Source: Salvia splendens
Lineage: Eukaryota > Streptophyta > Magnoliopsida > Lamiales > Lamiaceae
Length of the DNA stretch: 64,000 nucleotides
Assembly (NCBI RefSeq): GCF_004379255.2
Contig: NC_056040.1
Location: 25,882,852-25,946,851, forward strand
Direction: 5' to 3'
Within the stretch, counting starts at the first letter, position 1; every line of letters starts with the position of its first letter. A program made the position numbers and the translations under genes. Positions 11,001-22,678 of the stretch are shown here, one piece after another. The notes under the pieces were generated by a model, which had not been told where the DNA came from, did no database searches, and saw only the letters and a program-made list of their open reading frames with translations.

Positions 11001-11005
11001 AGTAG

Positions 11006-11421
11006 ATATAGAAGTCCATAGGATTCTATCCTAAAATCAATTTGTCATAGGAGAAGTGGCCCGTGAGATTTATATAGTGGTTTCAGTTCTCTCTTTATAC
11101 CGATGTGAGATATTGTTATATTTATTTTTATTCATTTCCCAACATCCTCCTTCAAACCCCTTTAAGGTGAATTTTGGGGGGTGTGAACTTTTTTTTTGTA
11201 ATCGGTTGGACCAGTTCTCTATTGAACTGACCCCAAATTTATAGCCCTTTAAGTTGGCGACCTTCTCTGCTCTGATACCATGATAAAAGTCCATAGGGTT
11301 CCATCCTAAAACCAATTGGTGATAGGATGAGTGACCCATGAGATTTATATAATGTTTTTCGTTATATATTTATACCGATGTGGACTATTGATATATTTAT
11401 TTTTCTTTCATTTGCCCAACA
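11006..11421 (-). mobile_element. Complete TRIM (416 bp)
   Basis: Terminal direct repeats of about 139 bp (11006-11144) and 141 bp (11281-11421) share GTCCATAGG...ATCCTAAAA...GAGATTTATATA...CCCAACA. A perfect 5-bp target duplication agtag flanks them (11001-11005 and 11422-11426). In minus orientation the 5' repeat ends at 11281, and the next bases are a perfect initiator-Met tRNA primer site. A purine-rich tract (AAGGGGTTTGAAGGAGGA) abuts the 3' repeat. The 136-bp interior encodes nothing, as expected for a terminal-repeat retrotransposon in miniature. Confidence 0.9.
11269..11280 (-). promoter_or_regulatory. tRNA-iMet primer-binding site of the TRIM
   Basis: Minus strand TGGTATCAGAGC, the standard plant initiator-Met primer site, immediately next to the 5' terminal repeat. 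It fixes the element's orientation. Confidence 0.9.
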
Positions 11422-11426
11422 AGTAG

Positions 11427-11939
11427 TATATGGTTGAAAGATAACGACATTAGCTATCCAATGATTAACTGTGTATGAATTGATGTTTTGAAGAGAAACT
11501 TATGAACAAAAACATCTAAGGCTGCAAAGGAAGCCTGGTGGGCCAATTTTCGGTTATAATTTTTTAAAATCGTAACACTTATAATTTTTTTTCCCAATTT
11601 GGATCAACCCACCGTTTTGGAATGAATTGACTTCCCTAAGAATCATAGTCAATGTGGGTGAAAAAGGAAAAAGAGAAAATGCAATTAAGAATAGCGATCA
11701 AAATACTCGATCGATCGTTGCACTTGTATGTTGAAGGTGTGGAGAACTTTTATTAAATCTTTTATAAAAATATTTATTTTCTATACTTATAAAATGGCCC
11801 CTAGGTGCTGCGCTGCCTTCTCCGGCTAATTGCTAACACCCTTTGACTGCCTTACTAGCCACCTAGCAATTTTCTGAACATTGCTGTGAATGAAGGAAAA
11901 AAATGAAGCAAATAATAAATCTGACACTTTGTTTGAATC
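11427..11939. other. Spacer, no gene recognised
   Basis: Unique AT-rich DNA between the TRIM and the second DCL4-like block. Confidence 0.4.
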
Positions 11940-13061
11940 CTCAGAGAGTTGGCCTTTTAAAAAAACATGATGTAGCGTGGCGCCTGTCCATGCACAAATT
12001 TGTTATATGCGACTCTAGTGCTCTCCGTGAATTAATGAGTAAATTTGTCAATGAAATTGGGAATTTCTCATCTGAGGCAGAGGATATAGAAGAGAGAACT
12101 TACCCAAAGGTAAGCTTTCTGCATTCATGCACAAATTTGCTCTACCCTGCACTGCTTATTTATAATATAAATTTTACCTTCCTGAAAGGTGAAACCTATA
12201 AATTCACTTGGTGCAAATTTTGAAATTGTTATGCTATATTTGTTACTACTCAAATAGAATCTCATATGAGTGGTCATATAGATGTAATGAAATTGTGAAT
12301 CAAGAATATTTTTTTGTAAAATTATCATATTTTGAGGGTTTAAGTGGTTAATGATTGTGTAATTAACTACTCATCTTTCTTGTAGAAGCAATGCAAATTT
12401 AACATGTAGTTTTCCTAATCGGTGCAGGTTCTTGGCGACTTGGTGGAGTCCTGTGTGGGTGCAATATTTGTTGACAGGGGGTTTGATTTGAACTCTTTGT
12501 GGAAGATTGTGTTGTCTCTCCTTGATCCTCTTGTTAACACTTCCAGGTTAGGGAACGGAACTTTGTCAATTATATAACTGGGATTTAGTACATTTTTCTA
12601 AAGTGAAGAAAAATGGTGAATTCGTTGTTGAAGCTAAAGTTGACAATGCTGAAGTCTCTGAAACTGCTTATGCATCCAATGTAAGTGGGGAAACAGCAAA
12701 GAATATTGCTGCAAGACAAATAATAAGATGAAATTTGTACTTAATCGACTGTCATTATTTTGTTTTAAGTGTCACCCTCATCTTAGGAATTTTTTTTATC
12801 CAAATCGTGTTTCATCTTGTATTCTATAATTAGTGCCCGACAGGACCGCGCCATTTAAAACAGTAAGTTATCTGATTACCCAGTTATATTTCTTCTCATC
12901 TTTTTATTCAACATAAATATTTCAGGTTTGTGTACAAGGTCCAGCTGCAAATTGCAGGAAAGCTGAACGAAGAGCTTGAGTGTATTGGAGAAGAAAGACG
13001 CCGCTGAGAGCGCAGCAGAAAGGGCCCTGTGGTACCTTAAAAGCGAAGGGCATATACGATA
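11940..13061 (+). pseudogene. DCL4: DCL4-type pseudogene, RNase IIIb tail and dsRBD
   Basis: Continues the Dicer-like locus. About 11950-12109 reads SMHKFVICDSSALRELMSKF and ends ERTYPKV at a GTAAGC donor. About 12428-12547 follows a GCAG acceptor and reads VLGDLVESCVGAIFVDRGF, the end of an RNase III domain. About 12605-12732 reads KKNGEFVVEAKVDN and ENIAARQ-like residues of a dsRNA-binding domain, then a TGA. About 12926-13061 gives KVQLQIAGKLNEELECIGE and, after a frame change, KKDAAESAAERALWYLKSEG and a stop. The core RNase IIIb signature exon is missing, and the last exons change frame. With the block at 7050 this makes one locus whose catalytic core is lost. A DCL2- or DCL3-type origin is less likely, given the linker motif upstream. 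Confidence 0.75.
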
Positions 13062-13350
13062 GCTGTAGATGATTAAATGTGTATACATTAGCACAGCCCA
13101 TTCTTTTGTTGTATAATTTCTGTTTTAGAAAAACTCGATTATGTAATAGATATCCTAATTTATAGTTGTAAGAAAAGTGTGCAACTTGTGTGCAGTGAAG
13201 CAAGGTAAAGAAGAGAGAAGCAGTGAAGAATGTTTTATAAATGACTTCCATCCAATTCTTTATCATGACATGAAACGAAAGAAACAGATGAAGATCTCGA
13301 TCTGGTATCCGGCGCTTCTTCGATCTGAATCAATTTGTAAAGCTGACTCT

Positions 13351-13447
13351 TCACACAGTGTAGTGTTGCTGGATGGTTTCGATGCCCAATCCCTCGAGCT
13401 TCACCATCGATTCAACATGTCCCTTGAGAGTGTGGATTTCCCTCAGC
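13351..13447 (-). pseudogene. Plasma-membrane H+-ATPase pseudogene, last exon
   Basis: The minus strand from an AG acceptor reads [20 protein letters not shown], then [11 protein letters not shown] and a stop at 13351. This is the end of the autoinhibitory R domain of plant P3A-type proton pumps. The final YTV, whose Thr is phosphorylated to bind 14-3-3 proteins, is intact here even though other exons are broken. Confidence 0.9.
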
Positions 13448-13517
13448 CTGTAAAAAAGGAAAGTGATTATGATTGAAGAAATCATATACAGTTATATATG
13501 TTTCCAGCAACAGGTAC

Positions 13518-13867
13518 CTGGCAACTTCAGCTCTTCTCCTTGCCTGCTCTGCAATTGCAGATAACTCGATGTGATCCTTGTTGTTCTCTGATACAGTCGA
13601 CAAGCCACGGAGAGTACGTTGAGCCACGGCCCATTGCGCCTCCCTCTCTCCCTTGCCATAGTCCTTCTTGGTAGTGAAAGCGGTCTTATTCTGAATCATG
13701 GAATCCCAAGCTTTACCAGTCAAGGCAAGGCGAATGAAGAATTTGAGGATGTCGAGTGGGAAATAAGTGATGATGCTGTAGATCCAGATCACTCCAGCCC
13801 AGCCCCATCCAATGCCTTTGATTCTTACAAATTCCCAGTTGGCATAAACAACCATCACCGTGGCCAC
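13518..13867 (-). pseudogene. H+-ATPase pseudogene, exon with last membrane segments
   Basis: The minus strand reads [20 protein letters not shown] and on through [20 protein letters not shown] (a membrane segment), then [20 protein letters not shown] and [11 protein letters not shown] at the donor. It encodes the last membrane helices and the start of the cytoplasmic C-terminal domain of a plant proton pump. This exon is open throughout, with AG acceptor and GT donor in place. Confidence 0.9.
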
Positions 13868-13938
13868 CTGAATAAACATAAATAAATGAATAAAATGATA
13901 CCACATGCACCAATGAATGGATCACATACAAAACTCAC

Positions 13939-14098
13939 CAACTGTGCTGCGAAGAAAGCAAAAACAAGCAAGAGACCGGGGCGTTCGACAAAAGACCAGC
14001 CTCGTGACCTCGTCACGAAGATGAGTGCTTGACTGATGATGCTCACTTGAAGATAGAGAGCAGCTGTAAGCTCATCCGGACTTTCCCTCAAAGACTTC
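13939..14098 (-). pseudogene. H+-ATPase pseudogene exon
   Basis: The minus strand reads [20 protein letters not shown] and [16 protein letters not shown], the conserved M8-M9 region of plant proton pumps, with a GTGAG donor at its end. Confidence 0.85.
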
Positions 14099-14200
14099 AC
14101 TTTGAAAATCGCCTTAATACAATAAAAAGAGATGCATGAATGAATGAATCACCATAGTTTTTTTTTTTTTTTTGAGTTGAGTTCATGAGTTGAATTACAG

Positions 14201-15214
14201 AGAGATAGTCAGTATCAGCTGCGAGGTAGAAGAAGATGGCGGTTATGATAGCCATGTAAGTCCCAAGAACAATGCCGGCGGCGAAAATCTCATTGAGCTT
14301 CCATGAGTCGGGCATGGGAGACAGCTTGACTTTGACCTTGGCTATTCTCATGATGGTTCCGTCGTTGAGGATTGCGATGATGAGAACCATGAAGGGCGAG
14401 AAGTCGAACTTCCAGATCAGGGCGATCAGCATGAATCCTAGAACGATACGGATGGTGATCGAAACTGCGTAGATGGTGTAGTTTTTCATCCTCTGAAAGA
14501 TGGCGCGGCTCGTCAGCCTGCGCTCACGATCACGCTTAGACCCGGCTCCGTTAGCACGATGTCTGACGCGCTCCTGGCCGCATCTGTCGCGTCAGCAACC
14601 GCAATGCCGATGTCGGCCTTCTTCAGGGCCGGGGCATCGTTCACTCCATCCCCTGTCATGCCGCATATGTGTTTTCTCTCTTGCAGTTTCTTCATGATCT
14701 CGTATTTGTGTTATGCACCATCAGTTTTTATTACTGCTTCTGTTTCCTAAAAATAGAAATCCATTTCTTTTTGTTCTTCCGTTTCTTAAAAATAGAAACT
14801 CTCCATTTTAGGAAATGGATCTTACAATCCACTACTTTTTATGCCCATCTCTCTTACTTTACTAATATTGCATTAAAACCCGTGACTTTTTTTTGGTTTC
14901 ATTACATGGGAAAACTCCAGCAAAGCCATCGGCTTTCTCAATGAGTTCCTCAATGGGAATGGAAGCAATGGACTCATCCTTACTTTTTCCAAGAAGTGAT
15001 GAAGATGGGTACATGTTGGTGCCCATGCCTAGCCTTCGCCCGGTCTCCTTACCGATGGCAAGCTGATCGCCCGTAATCATCTTGACGTTGACGCCCAGCT
15101 CCAGGGCTCTCCTGATGGTCTCTGCGCTATCATGTCTCGAGGATCAAACAGAGGCAGTAGTCCCACAAATTCCCATGCATCACCGCTGCCCTCCTTCGAT
15201 TTCTCCGAGATTGT
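14201..15214 (-). pseudogene. H+-ATPase pseudogene, P-domain/hinge exon with an insertion
   Basis: From the acceptor at 15214 the minus strand reads [13 protein letters not shown], then after a frame change [20 protein letters not shown] and [16 protein letters not shown]. An inserted block (14711-14907) interrupts the exon. It resumes with [20 protein letters not shown] and [20 protein letters not shown], loses frame near 14521, and goes on with [20 protein letters not shown] and [13 protein letters not shown] is the P-type hinge motif. At least three frameshifts plus the insertion make the exon non-functional. Confidence 0.9.
14711..14907. mobile_element. About 197-bp MITE-like insertion in an H+-ATPase exon
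   Basis: This block interrupts the coding sequence between GVFP and the codons for HKYE. It is AT-rich and contains short inverted copies (CCTAAAAATAGAAAT, GTTTCTTAAAAATAGAAACT, CCATTTTAGGAAATGG) reminiscent of Stowaway-like MITEs. Exact ends and target duplication are unclear. Confidence 0.5.
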
Positions 15215-15284
15215 CTGTAACATACATAACACCATAACTATAATACATAATGAGTAAAACAAAAGATATGTATGCATGCATCAC

Positions 15285-15374
15285 CTGTCGTGCAACGCCA
15301 ATAGCACAAAGGTCGCGGTTGGCAAAGTTGTCGATGATCTCTTGTGCCTTCTTCAAGGCTTCCCCTTTGAGGTC
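15285..15374 (-). pseudogene. H+-ATPase exon, part split off by the Athila insertion
   Basis: The minus strand encodes LKGEALKKAQEIIDNFANRD and LCAIGVARQ up to a GTGATG donor. Its first 11 bases lie 27 kb away at 42467-42477, on the other side of the outer Athila element. The duplicated aggtc marks the break. Confidence 0.9.
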
Positions 15375-16838
15375 TGATAAAGCTCGTTTCATGCATCTAT
15401 TTTAGATATAAATTTTGTGTTTTGTACGGTGCTAATGCGCATTTATTAGTCCAGATGCGAGAAATATTCTGCCGGACCTAAGAACGTGTTCTATTTACCA
15501 GGGCAGAGGAAACATGAGCAAAAAGTGAAGAAAAGGAGCAGAATCCTCGAGGGCATAAATGTCAAACCACAAAGACCGATTGCTCTAGGGATTGGAGCCG
15601 TTCATATAAATACGAAGAAAAATATCAAAGAAAAAAGTTTTTTTTGGAAGAGAGGCTCTTAGTTAGAAAATTCCTTAGGTGTTTCGGGTCGCTCTCTGAA
15701 ATCACTCACTTAGCTCACGCACTTGGTTCCATGGGAGATCTGGGGTAGTATAGTGTGGTTTTCTGTTCAATTGGAAGGTGTAACACCGCTCCGATAAGGA
15801 GCGAAGAAACAATTTACTTTTTGCACGTACTTTCTCTCGCCAATTTCCTTGCCGGAAATTCGACGACTGTTTTGTGACTTGTTTGCAGTTTATGGTTAAT
15901 CTAGCTCTGTTTTCAGTTTTCGTTTTGATTCTGATGCTTTATGTTCTGTTTTACTGAGTTGGATGCTTTACGCAATTGAATTGTTGATTGGAGTTGAGAT
16001 CGGTGAGATCGGAGTTGATCTAGCGAATCGAGGTTGAATCGAAGTTGAAATGGTGTTGAAAGTTGTGGATCTGGTTTTGTTGGTGTTGAATTTGTTGGAT
16101 CTAGTGTAGATTTCATTTTTAATGTTTGAATCTGAGTACGCACTTTTGGATATGCATAAAATTTTCTGTTATTGTTGATTTGCTTGACCTAGTAGATTAG
16201 ATCTGGTGATGTTTAGCTTAATCGTCTCGTTTAATGTTCGATTGAAGTATGCTATGTTTTTATGTTCTATTTTTTTCATTTCCTGTTCGTTTGCTGAAGA
16301 AGATGAAGTCGATCGGTAGTTATAGACGAGTTTGCTTTAGTTGGTCAGTTGCAGTTTTCTGTCAGTAGCTAGTTAGGGAAATCTGTTTTGTTGTTTACTT
16401 TAGCATGCTTAGTGTCTAGCTATTTTGGGAAACTCATTTACTTGACCCAGGAAATTTGGTGAATATTCTAAAGTTGAATTTGGTTCAAATCATGCAGGCA
16501 TTTATACTCTACGTACTTCCAATTTTCTAGATCTGGTATTTAGAATAAACTAGAATTAATTTCCCAGGCCCAGTAGTTAAAACTCAACCCTCTTGTTGCG
16601 TGGCAGCAGCCGAACCTCCAAAACTTCTCTCAATGCATTCTAACCCTTCCGTCCTCGTGGATTCGATCCCGACTTCCCTATACTAGCCAATAGTGTAGAG
16701 GGTTGAGGTTTTGAAGCGGGGTTGCTGTGACAATGACTGCATTCTGAAAGTTCAAGATCTCCTAGACCCTGTGCTCTAGCGAATCCTCTAGACCTAAGAA
16801 TATACCTTTAAAAGACTAGCCATCTCAATGCCGCTCCA
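15375..16838 (+). repeat. 5' LTR of outer Athila element
   Basis: 1464 bp, beginning TGATAAAGCTCG and ending CTCCA. TATA-like TATAAATA at 15605-15612. Confidence 0.9.
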
Positions 16839-16840
16839 AA

Positions 16841-16858
16841 TGGCGCCGTTGCCGGGGA
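16841..16858 (+). promoter_or_regulatory. tRNA-Asp primer-binding site (outer element)
   Basis: TGGCGCCGTTGCCGGGGA, two bases after the 5' LTR. Complementary to the 3' end of plant tRNA-Asp, the primer used by Athila-type elements. Confidence 0.9.
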
Positions 16859-16941
16859 TGGATGGAGTTGTTTATGCTTGCATTTAGAGATTTTTGGCGT
16901 ACATAGTTTTAATTTGTTGTTTTTCGTTTTCTTTTCAGTTT

Positions 16942-18850
16942 ATGAGCAGATGTACAAGGTCTGGACACCAGAATAGCTCATTTGGTTGGAAAGACGATCA
17001 AACTAGTTGGCAGATCAAGAAAACAGTCTCCCATGTTACTACCCGATCTGGGTTGACAACAGGAGATCCGGTCTAGCTGAGTTCCGAAAGTGACGACGAC
17101 CTAGTCCCGCCCATTAAGAAGGAAGTCGAGTCAACTGCAGACTCAGGCGAAGAAGGAACCGTCAGAATGGTGGCTGAACCAGACAACTATCCAGAGATCA
17201 GTTCGCTCAACGCTCATTTGAACGGTGATCAGGCATAAGCAATAGTGATCACCCCAGCTCAGAGGTTGATAGACATCAAGACCAATGTACTGGCAGTTAT
17301 GCCACACTTCTATGGCTGCAAGATAGAATGTCCCTACGAGTTCCTACACGAGTTTTGCAAGCTCAGCAGTATTCAGAAGAGGCTACCCAACTCTACCGAG
17401 GAAGATTATAGGCTACGTGCTCTTCCTTTCACACTGAAGGGAGAGACGAACACCTAGCTACTGAGGCTGCCGGCAAACTCTATAAACTCTTGGGCAGACT
17501 TCAAGCTACTATTCTTGGACTACTTTTTCCCATCAAATAAGACAAATGCAATCAAGAAGGAGATTCTGGCATGTCGACAGGATTATGATGAGTCTCTGAG
17601 CCAGTATTGGTCCCGTTTCAAGGGATTGCTCGATTCATGCCCTAACAACCGAATGTGCGAAGCAGAGGTTTACAACATCTTTTATGAAGGGGCGAATCCG
17701 GAATCTAATGATTTACTAAACTCTTCGAGCGGGGGAAATTTCACCAAGAAACAAGTAAGCGAGGCCCGAGAGATTTTGGGTAGGCTAATCGATGCTAAGA
17801 AGGCGTACGACTCACCTCGCACCATTCTTAAGAGGGGGAGTGTAGAGGCAGTGAACGCGCAGAGTGAAGACCAGATAGATGCGAGGATAGACAAGCTGGA
17901 GAAGGCAATTCTGATCGCCTTAGGAAAGAACAATTCCTTAGACTCAGGAGAGAAGATCAAGCAAATGCCAGGTCCAGAGGAAGTATACCAGTGCTATGGT
18001 TAGCAAAGCGAGGGAGATACCCAAGCTCAGGCGAATTCCATGGGAAGCTGGAATCCTAACGGAAGTTGGAACAGGCAGGCAAATGGATGCTCCCTGGAGG
18101 GATCACCCAAAGTTCAGATGGTCCGACAATGATCCTAATCTGCCACCCCAACAACAGAGCAACAACTATTCAAACCCTCAGGAGCGACAGCCGAACTGGG
18201 TGAACAGAAATTAGGAGGGGAACAATTGGGGCAACCGGCAGCAAAATGACCATCCCAACTGGGTAAACAGGAATCAGAACAACCCAGCAAGTTCATACGT
18301 GCCGCCACATCAGAGAAATTACCAAAGCAACCCTCAGAATTCTCAAAACAACCATCAAGGCCACCAGAGACAGAATCCGTAATACAATAACCCTGGAGGT
18401 CCAGGAAACTTTCGCCCGAATCAGGGGCATGGCCCAAACCACCCTCAAGGGCCGAATACCAGCCAGCAGAGCTCCAGACAGCCGAAAAGCATTGATGAAT
18501 TGGTGAATGATCTGGTGAACTCGCAGCAGCACAAGAACGGTGGCCAGGACAAGAACGGTGAAAAACCAGTACCCCAAGAAGCTGACCAACACTTCTCAGG
18601 CCCAAGAGTTGAGGTGGAGATAGAAGAAATCAGGAGAGAGATGGGAGAATCTTCCAAGGTAGACGTTAGCAACAATGAAAAGCAAGTAAAACCCTTTCCC
18701 TACAGAGGGGAACTTATGAAGAAAAGGAGGATCCAACGGACTTCATGGAAATTTTTGGGAAGCTGGAAACTAATCTACCGTTTCTCCACGCTTTAAGATT
18801 GCCCATCTTCAGTAAGTTTATCAAGGAGTTTATCGCTGGGAAGACTAAAC
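16942..18850 (+). pseudogene. Outer Athila gag region, broken
   Basis: Starts at ATG 16942 in the same context as the inner element (TTTTCAGTTTATG). Recognisable gag pieces are [20 protein letters not shown] (about 17337), FPSNKTNAIKKEILACRQDY (about 17527) and a Gln/Asn-rich stretch (18130-18480). Stops at about 17074, 17236, 17455, 18001 and 18212 and several frame changes split it. In the intact inner homologue this region is one frame that leads into protease. Confidence 0.85.
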
Positions 18851-19811
18851 CCAGCGGCAAAATAGTGATTGGAGAAACCGTGTCGGCAGTGATTCAGAAG
18901 AGAAGAATGCCCTCCAAGCGTACTGATCCAGGTATGTTCACTCTCCCCATTTCGATTGCGACATTAAAGTCGAGCATGCTATGTGTGACCTAGGAGCGTC
19001 AATAAATGTTTTACCGCTTTCCCTTTATAAGAAACTGGAAGGAGTGAGAATGGTTGATACGAAGGTGGTAATTCAATTAGCTGATATATCGTGCATCAGT
19101 CCTAAAGGCATGTTAGAGAATGTAATAGTCAAGGTGCATGATTTTCTATACCCCGCTGATTTCCACGTTATCAAGATGAGTGAGTACCAGTCTGCTGAGT
19201 CTAGCGGAGTGCTTTTAGGAAGACCATTTCTACGCACCGCTAAGACAATCTTTGATGTTTTTGATGGAACTATTTGCTTAGATTATCATGGAGAAAAGTT
19301 CACTTTTAGCATTGATAAGACTATGAAGAAGCCACTGGATGTAGAAAATATGCATGTTGTAGATGTGATTAACCCCCGTGTCCAAGAATTTCTTGAGACA
19401 GAATTGATGCAGGAACTGGTGAAATATTCGGAATTGAGTCACTCCATCGACAAAGAGGTGGCCAATTGGTGCGAGGCAGTAAACATACTGGGAATGACAG
19501 ATAAAGAGTTAGCAGAAGCAATTCTGGAATTTTATAAAAGTCCTGAATCTGTCGGGTCCAAGGGATTAGCCTGCGTAGCTAATATGGAAAATTTACCTGA
19601 GCCTGAAGGATTAATTACCAAGGAGGTAAAGAAGAACCCATTACCCCAGAAGACAAGTTCAACAAATAAGGAACTGAAGACATTGCCCCCAGGCCTCAGA
19701 TATGCTTATTTGGAAAAGAACGAGATGTTCCCGAAGGTTTATCAAGGACTTTGCAAAGATCGCACAACCACTTACCCGCCTCCTGTAGAACGACGTAGAC
19801 TTCAACTTTGA
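18851..19811 (+). pseudogene. Outer Athila protease and linker
   Basis: Contains the retroviral-type aspartic protease block [18 protein letters not shown] near 18984 and then [20 protein letters not shown]. The frame ends at about 19811, just after the point where RT should begin. Near 19735 the sequence jumps from the linker straight to the end of RT (FIKDF-like residues in another frame), so about 950 bp present in the inner homologue are missing. Confidence 0.85.
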
Positions 19812-21089
19812 TGAGGCATGTCAAGGGGCCTTCCAACTTCTGAAAGAAAGGCTTGTATCAGCCCCTATTATCAGAGCTTTAGACTGGAATTATCCCTTTG
19901 AGGTAATGTGTGATGCCAGTGATTATGTAGTCGGAGCAGTCCTTGGTCAAAGAATTAAAGGGAAGAACTATGTGATTTTCTATGCATTAAAGACCCTGAA
20001 TCAAGCCCAGAAAAATTATGACACCACGGAAAAGGAGATGCTAGCTGTGGTATACTCCTTTGAGAAGTTCCGACCATACTTGTTGGGGTCGAAGGTAATA
20101 GTATTAACTGACCACGCAGCGATAAAGTATCTACTGGTAAAGAAGGAGTCCAAACCATGGTTGATCCCATGGGTACTATTACTTCAAGAGTTCGACTGGG
20201 AAGTGAAAGACAAGAAGGGCACCGAGAACAGGGTAGCTGACCATCTTAGCAGAATTTTCCAAGGAGATACTGAAGAAGCTATACCAGATGCGTTCCCGGA
20301 AGAACATCTATACTTTACAGGGGGACCCTCGAGCCTTATTCGTTGGGACAAGGTGATGGCCATAACTGGAGCTGGAGTTTCTGAAAATGGGAAGCATCCG
20401 CTGAACGCAGAACCATGGTTTGCTGACTTGGCAAACTACTTAGTCACAGGGGAACTGCCCAGTGCTCCAGAAATTTCCCGGGCCCAAAGGATGAAAATCA
20501 GAAGCGAGGCTAAATACTATTTTTGGGATGATCCGTATCTATGGAGAATGGGATCTGACCAAGTAATCAGGAGATGCATTCCGGAATGGGAGCAAAGAGA
20601 CGTACTGGACCACTGCCATGCATTAACGTGTGGAGGAAGACTGCTCGGAAGGTTCTAGATAGCGGATTCTATTGGCCGACATTGAATAAGGATGCTTATG
20701 AGTACTGCCAGAATTGTAACCGATGCCAGCAAACCGGGGGAATTTCCACTCAGAGATGAGATGCCCCAGATTCCAGTAATCGTCTGCGAGGTGTTCGATG
20801 TTTGGGGGATGGACTTCATGGGTCCATTCCCATATTCCTACGGTAACTCTTACATATTGGTGGCAGTAGATTACGTGTCAAAATGGATAGAATCCAAGGC
20901 AACTACCACGTGTGAGGCGAAAGAGGTCACGAGGTTTCTCAAGGCAAATATTTTCAGTAGATATGGGGTGCCAAGGGCGGTCATTTCAGACCAAGGAACG
21001 CATTTCTGCAATCGGACAATGGAAGCTCTTATGAAGAAATACGGGGTACATCACAGACTCTCTACTCCGTATCATCCACAGAGCAACGG
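19812..21089 (+). pseudogene. Outer Athila RNase H and integrase N-part
   Basis: RNase H reads [30 protein letters not shown] and TDHAAIKYL (19906-20140). The integrase zinc-binding region near 20610-20760 carries a deletion of about 16 bases that removes the second His and shifts frame. The integrase core then reads [20 protein letters not shown] and [20 protein letters not shown], up to HPQSNG at 21089, where the inner element inserted. The catalytic Glu side lies at 35571 onwards. Confidence 0.9.
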
Positions 21090-22566
21090 TGATAAGTCGT
21101 ATTCTAGGCCTTGGTTACGGGTCAGTATGATGTGCTTAATTGATTATATTTGCAAAACAGTTGTTTAAAGTGTGCAGGTTAAGCATTCTAGCCAGTAGGG
21201 AAGTTTCGGAATGTTTAGGTGAAGAAGGCGCCAGCATGATCTCATACTGATCAGTATTCGTGCTAAAACGGCTTGAGATGAAGAAGACGGATAGCTGGGA
21301 TGGATTACCCACAATTAAGGGCAAAGAAGTCAAATTGCAACGAGGATTTACCCTAAAATCAAGGGTAGCCTCCCTATAAAAGGAAGCCAAATTGGAGAGG
21401 AGCGGGATTGACTCATTCAACACACCATCTTTAGGTAGAAAGTTCTCTCGGTAGTTTCAGTCTTTCAGCCGTGTCCCACTTCTTGCCTCGCCGTAGCCAT
21501 GATCACTTGACGATCAGATGTTCCCAGAATTCCAGTCATCGTCCATTCCAGCCAGCAAGATCGTAGTTTAGAGTCTCATCGCCCGGAGTGGCAAAACACT
21601 TTTACATTGCTTTCGTAGTTTTAAATTTCTCGCTTTCCTTACGTTGGATCTTGTTTACCTTGGGATATTTTCTGCTTTTGAAATACTTTGTTGAAGATCC
21701 GAACGTGTTTATGCTATGAAGTTGATTTCCGTTTCGTTTATTGTGGTGTTTCTTTATTCCCTTGCCTAGTTAGCTTAGATCTAAAGTTTCTCGGTGTTTA
21801 AAGTGCTGATTCTCTCAATTCCGTTTACGTAACAAATTTCTTTAGGATAGATAAACAAGTACTGTTTGATCGGAAAGTAGGTCGTTGAATGCAAAGCTTA
21901 GTTTTAATTTCTGAATCGTTCTTTCATGTTGACCAGTATGCAGAAGTCCAGTTTCAGTGTTTGATTTCGGATTTGATTTCTTAGTTTTGGATCTGTGTTT
22001 GTAAGCTGTTAATCTGAGTTTTTTCCGTGTTGAATCTGGAATTGTTATCTGAATTTTGGAAGTGTTTGTTGAAGAAGATGATGTCTATTTCAATTGGAGG
22101 GGACCACTTACTTTTCAAGATGCTTTTGCTTTTGTCCTTCACTTTTAGTTAAGCCCTGTCAGCCCAGTCACAAAACTTCCACTACACTCTGAATATTCTG
22201 TTTAGCCCGAAATAGAAACCCGTACCTTCCAAATATTTTCTGTTACAAAATTGTCTCCCCATTCCACGTACACAGTTACATTCCAAATGTTTTCCTTACC
22301 GCCTGACCAGTAGAACACCTCCTTTAAGTTCCAGCCTAGGTAGAAACTCAACCCAGCGTGGTAGCTAACCAAATCTTCCGATTGTCACCGCGGTAGTTTA
22401 AGAACGCACCATCTCTGTGGGATTCGACCCTTACCACCACTATACTGATCAGTAGAAGTGGGTTGAGGAATCTTTGAAACCAAGGTCTAGGTTAGTTAGG
22501 ATTTCTATCCTGATCAGTAGGATATATCCTTGCTTGAACGACACCTCCGCACCTTAGGTCCTTTCA
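21090..22566 (+). repeat. 5' LTR of inner Athila element
   Basis: 1477 bp, starting TGATAAGTCG and ending CCTTTCA. TATA box CTATAAAAGG around 21374-21383. Contains a perfect 14-bp palindrome ATACTGATCAGTAT (21244-21257) and a second copy TACTGATCAGTA (22443-22454). Confidence 0.95.
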
Positions 22567-22568
22567 AA

Positions 22569-22586
22569 TGGCGCCGTTGCCGGGGA
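22569..22586 (+). promoter_or_regulatory. tRNA-Asp primer-binding site (inner element)
   Basis: TGGCGCCGTTGCCGGGGA, two bases past the 5' LTR and identical to the site in the outer element. Confidence 0.92.
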
Positions 22587-22678
22587 TGGATAGCGTTATT
22601 TGCAATTACTGTGAGTGATACTTCGGTGTATATATTGTGCATAACCTTTCTTTTTTTTTTTCCTTTTCTTTTCAGTTT

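Noticed and set aside
13177..13476. 99-codon plus-strand frame
   Set aside because: Antisense to the last H+-ATPase exon, which has matching splice sites and a family C-terminus.
21136..21423. 95-codon minus-strand frame, present identically at 34140-34427
   Set aside because: It lies wholly in the LTRs of the inner Athila. Its identity reflects the LTR copies, not protein conservation.
22637..22678. Upstream ATG at 22637 as the start of gag-pol
   Set aside because: Adds a Phe-rich stretch from the leader. The homologous outer element and the shared TTTTCAGTTTATG context favour 22679.
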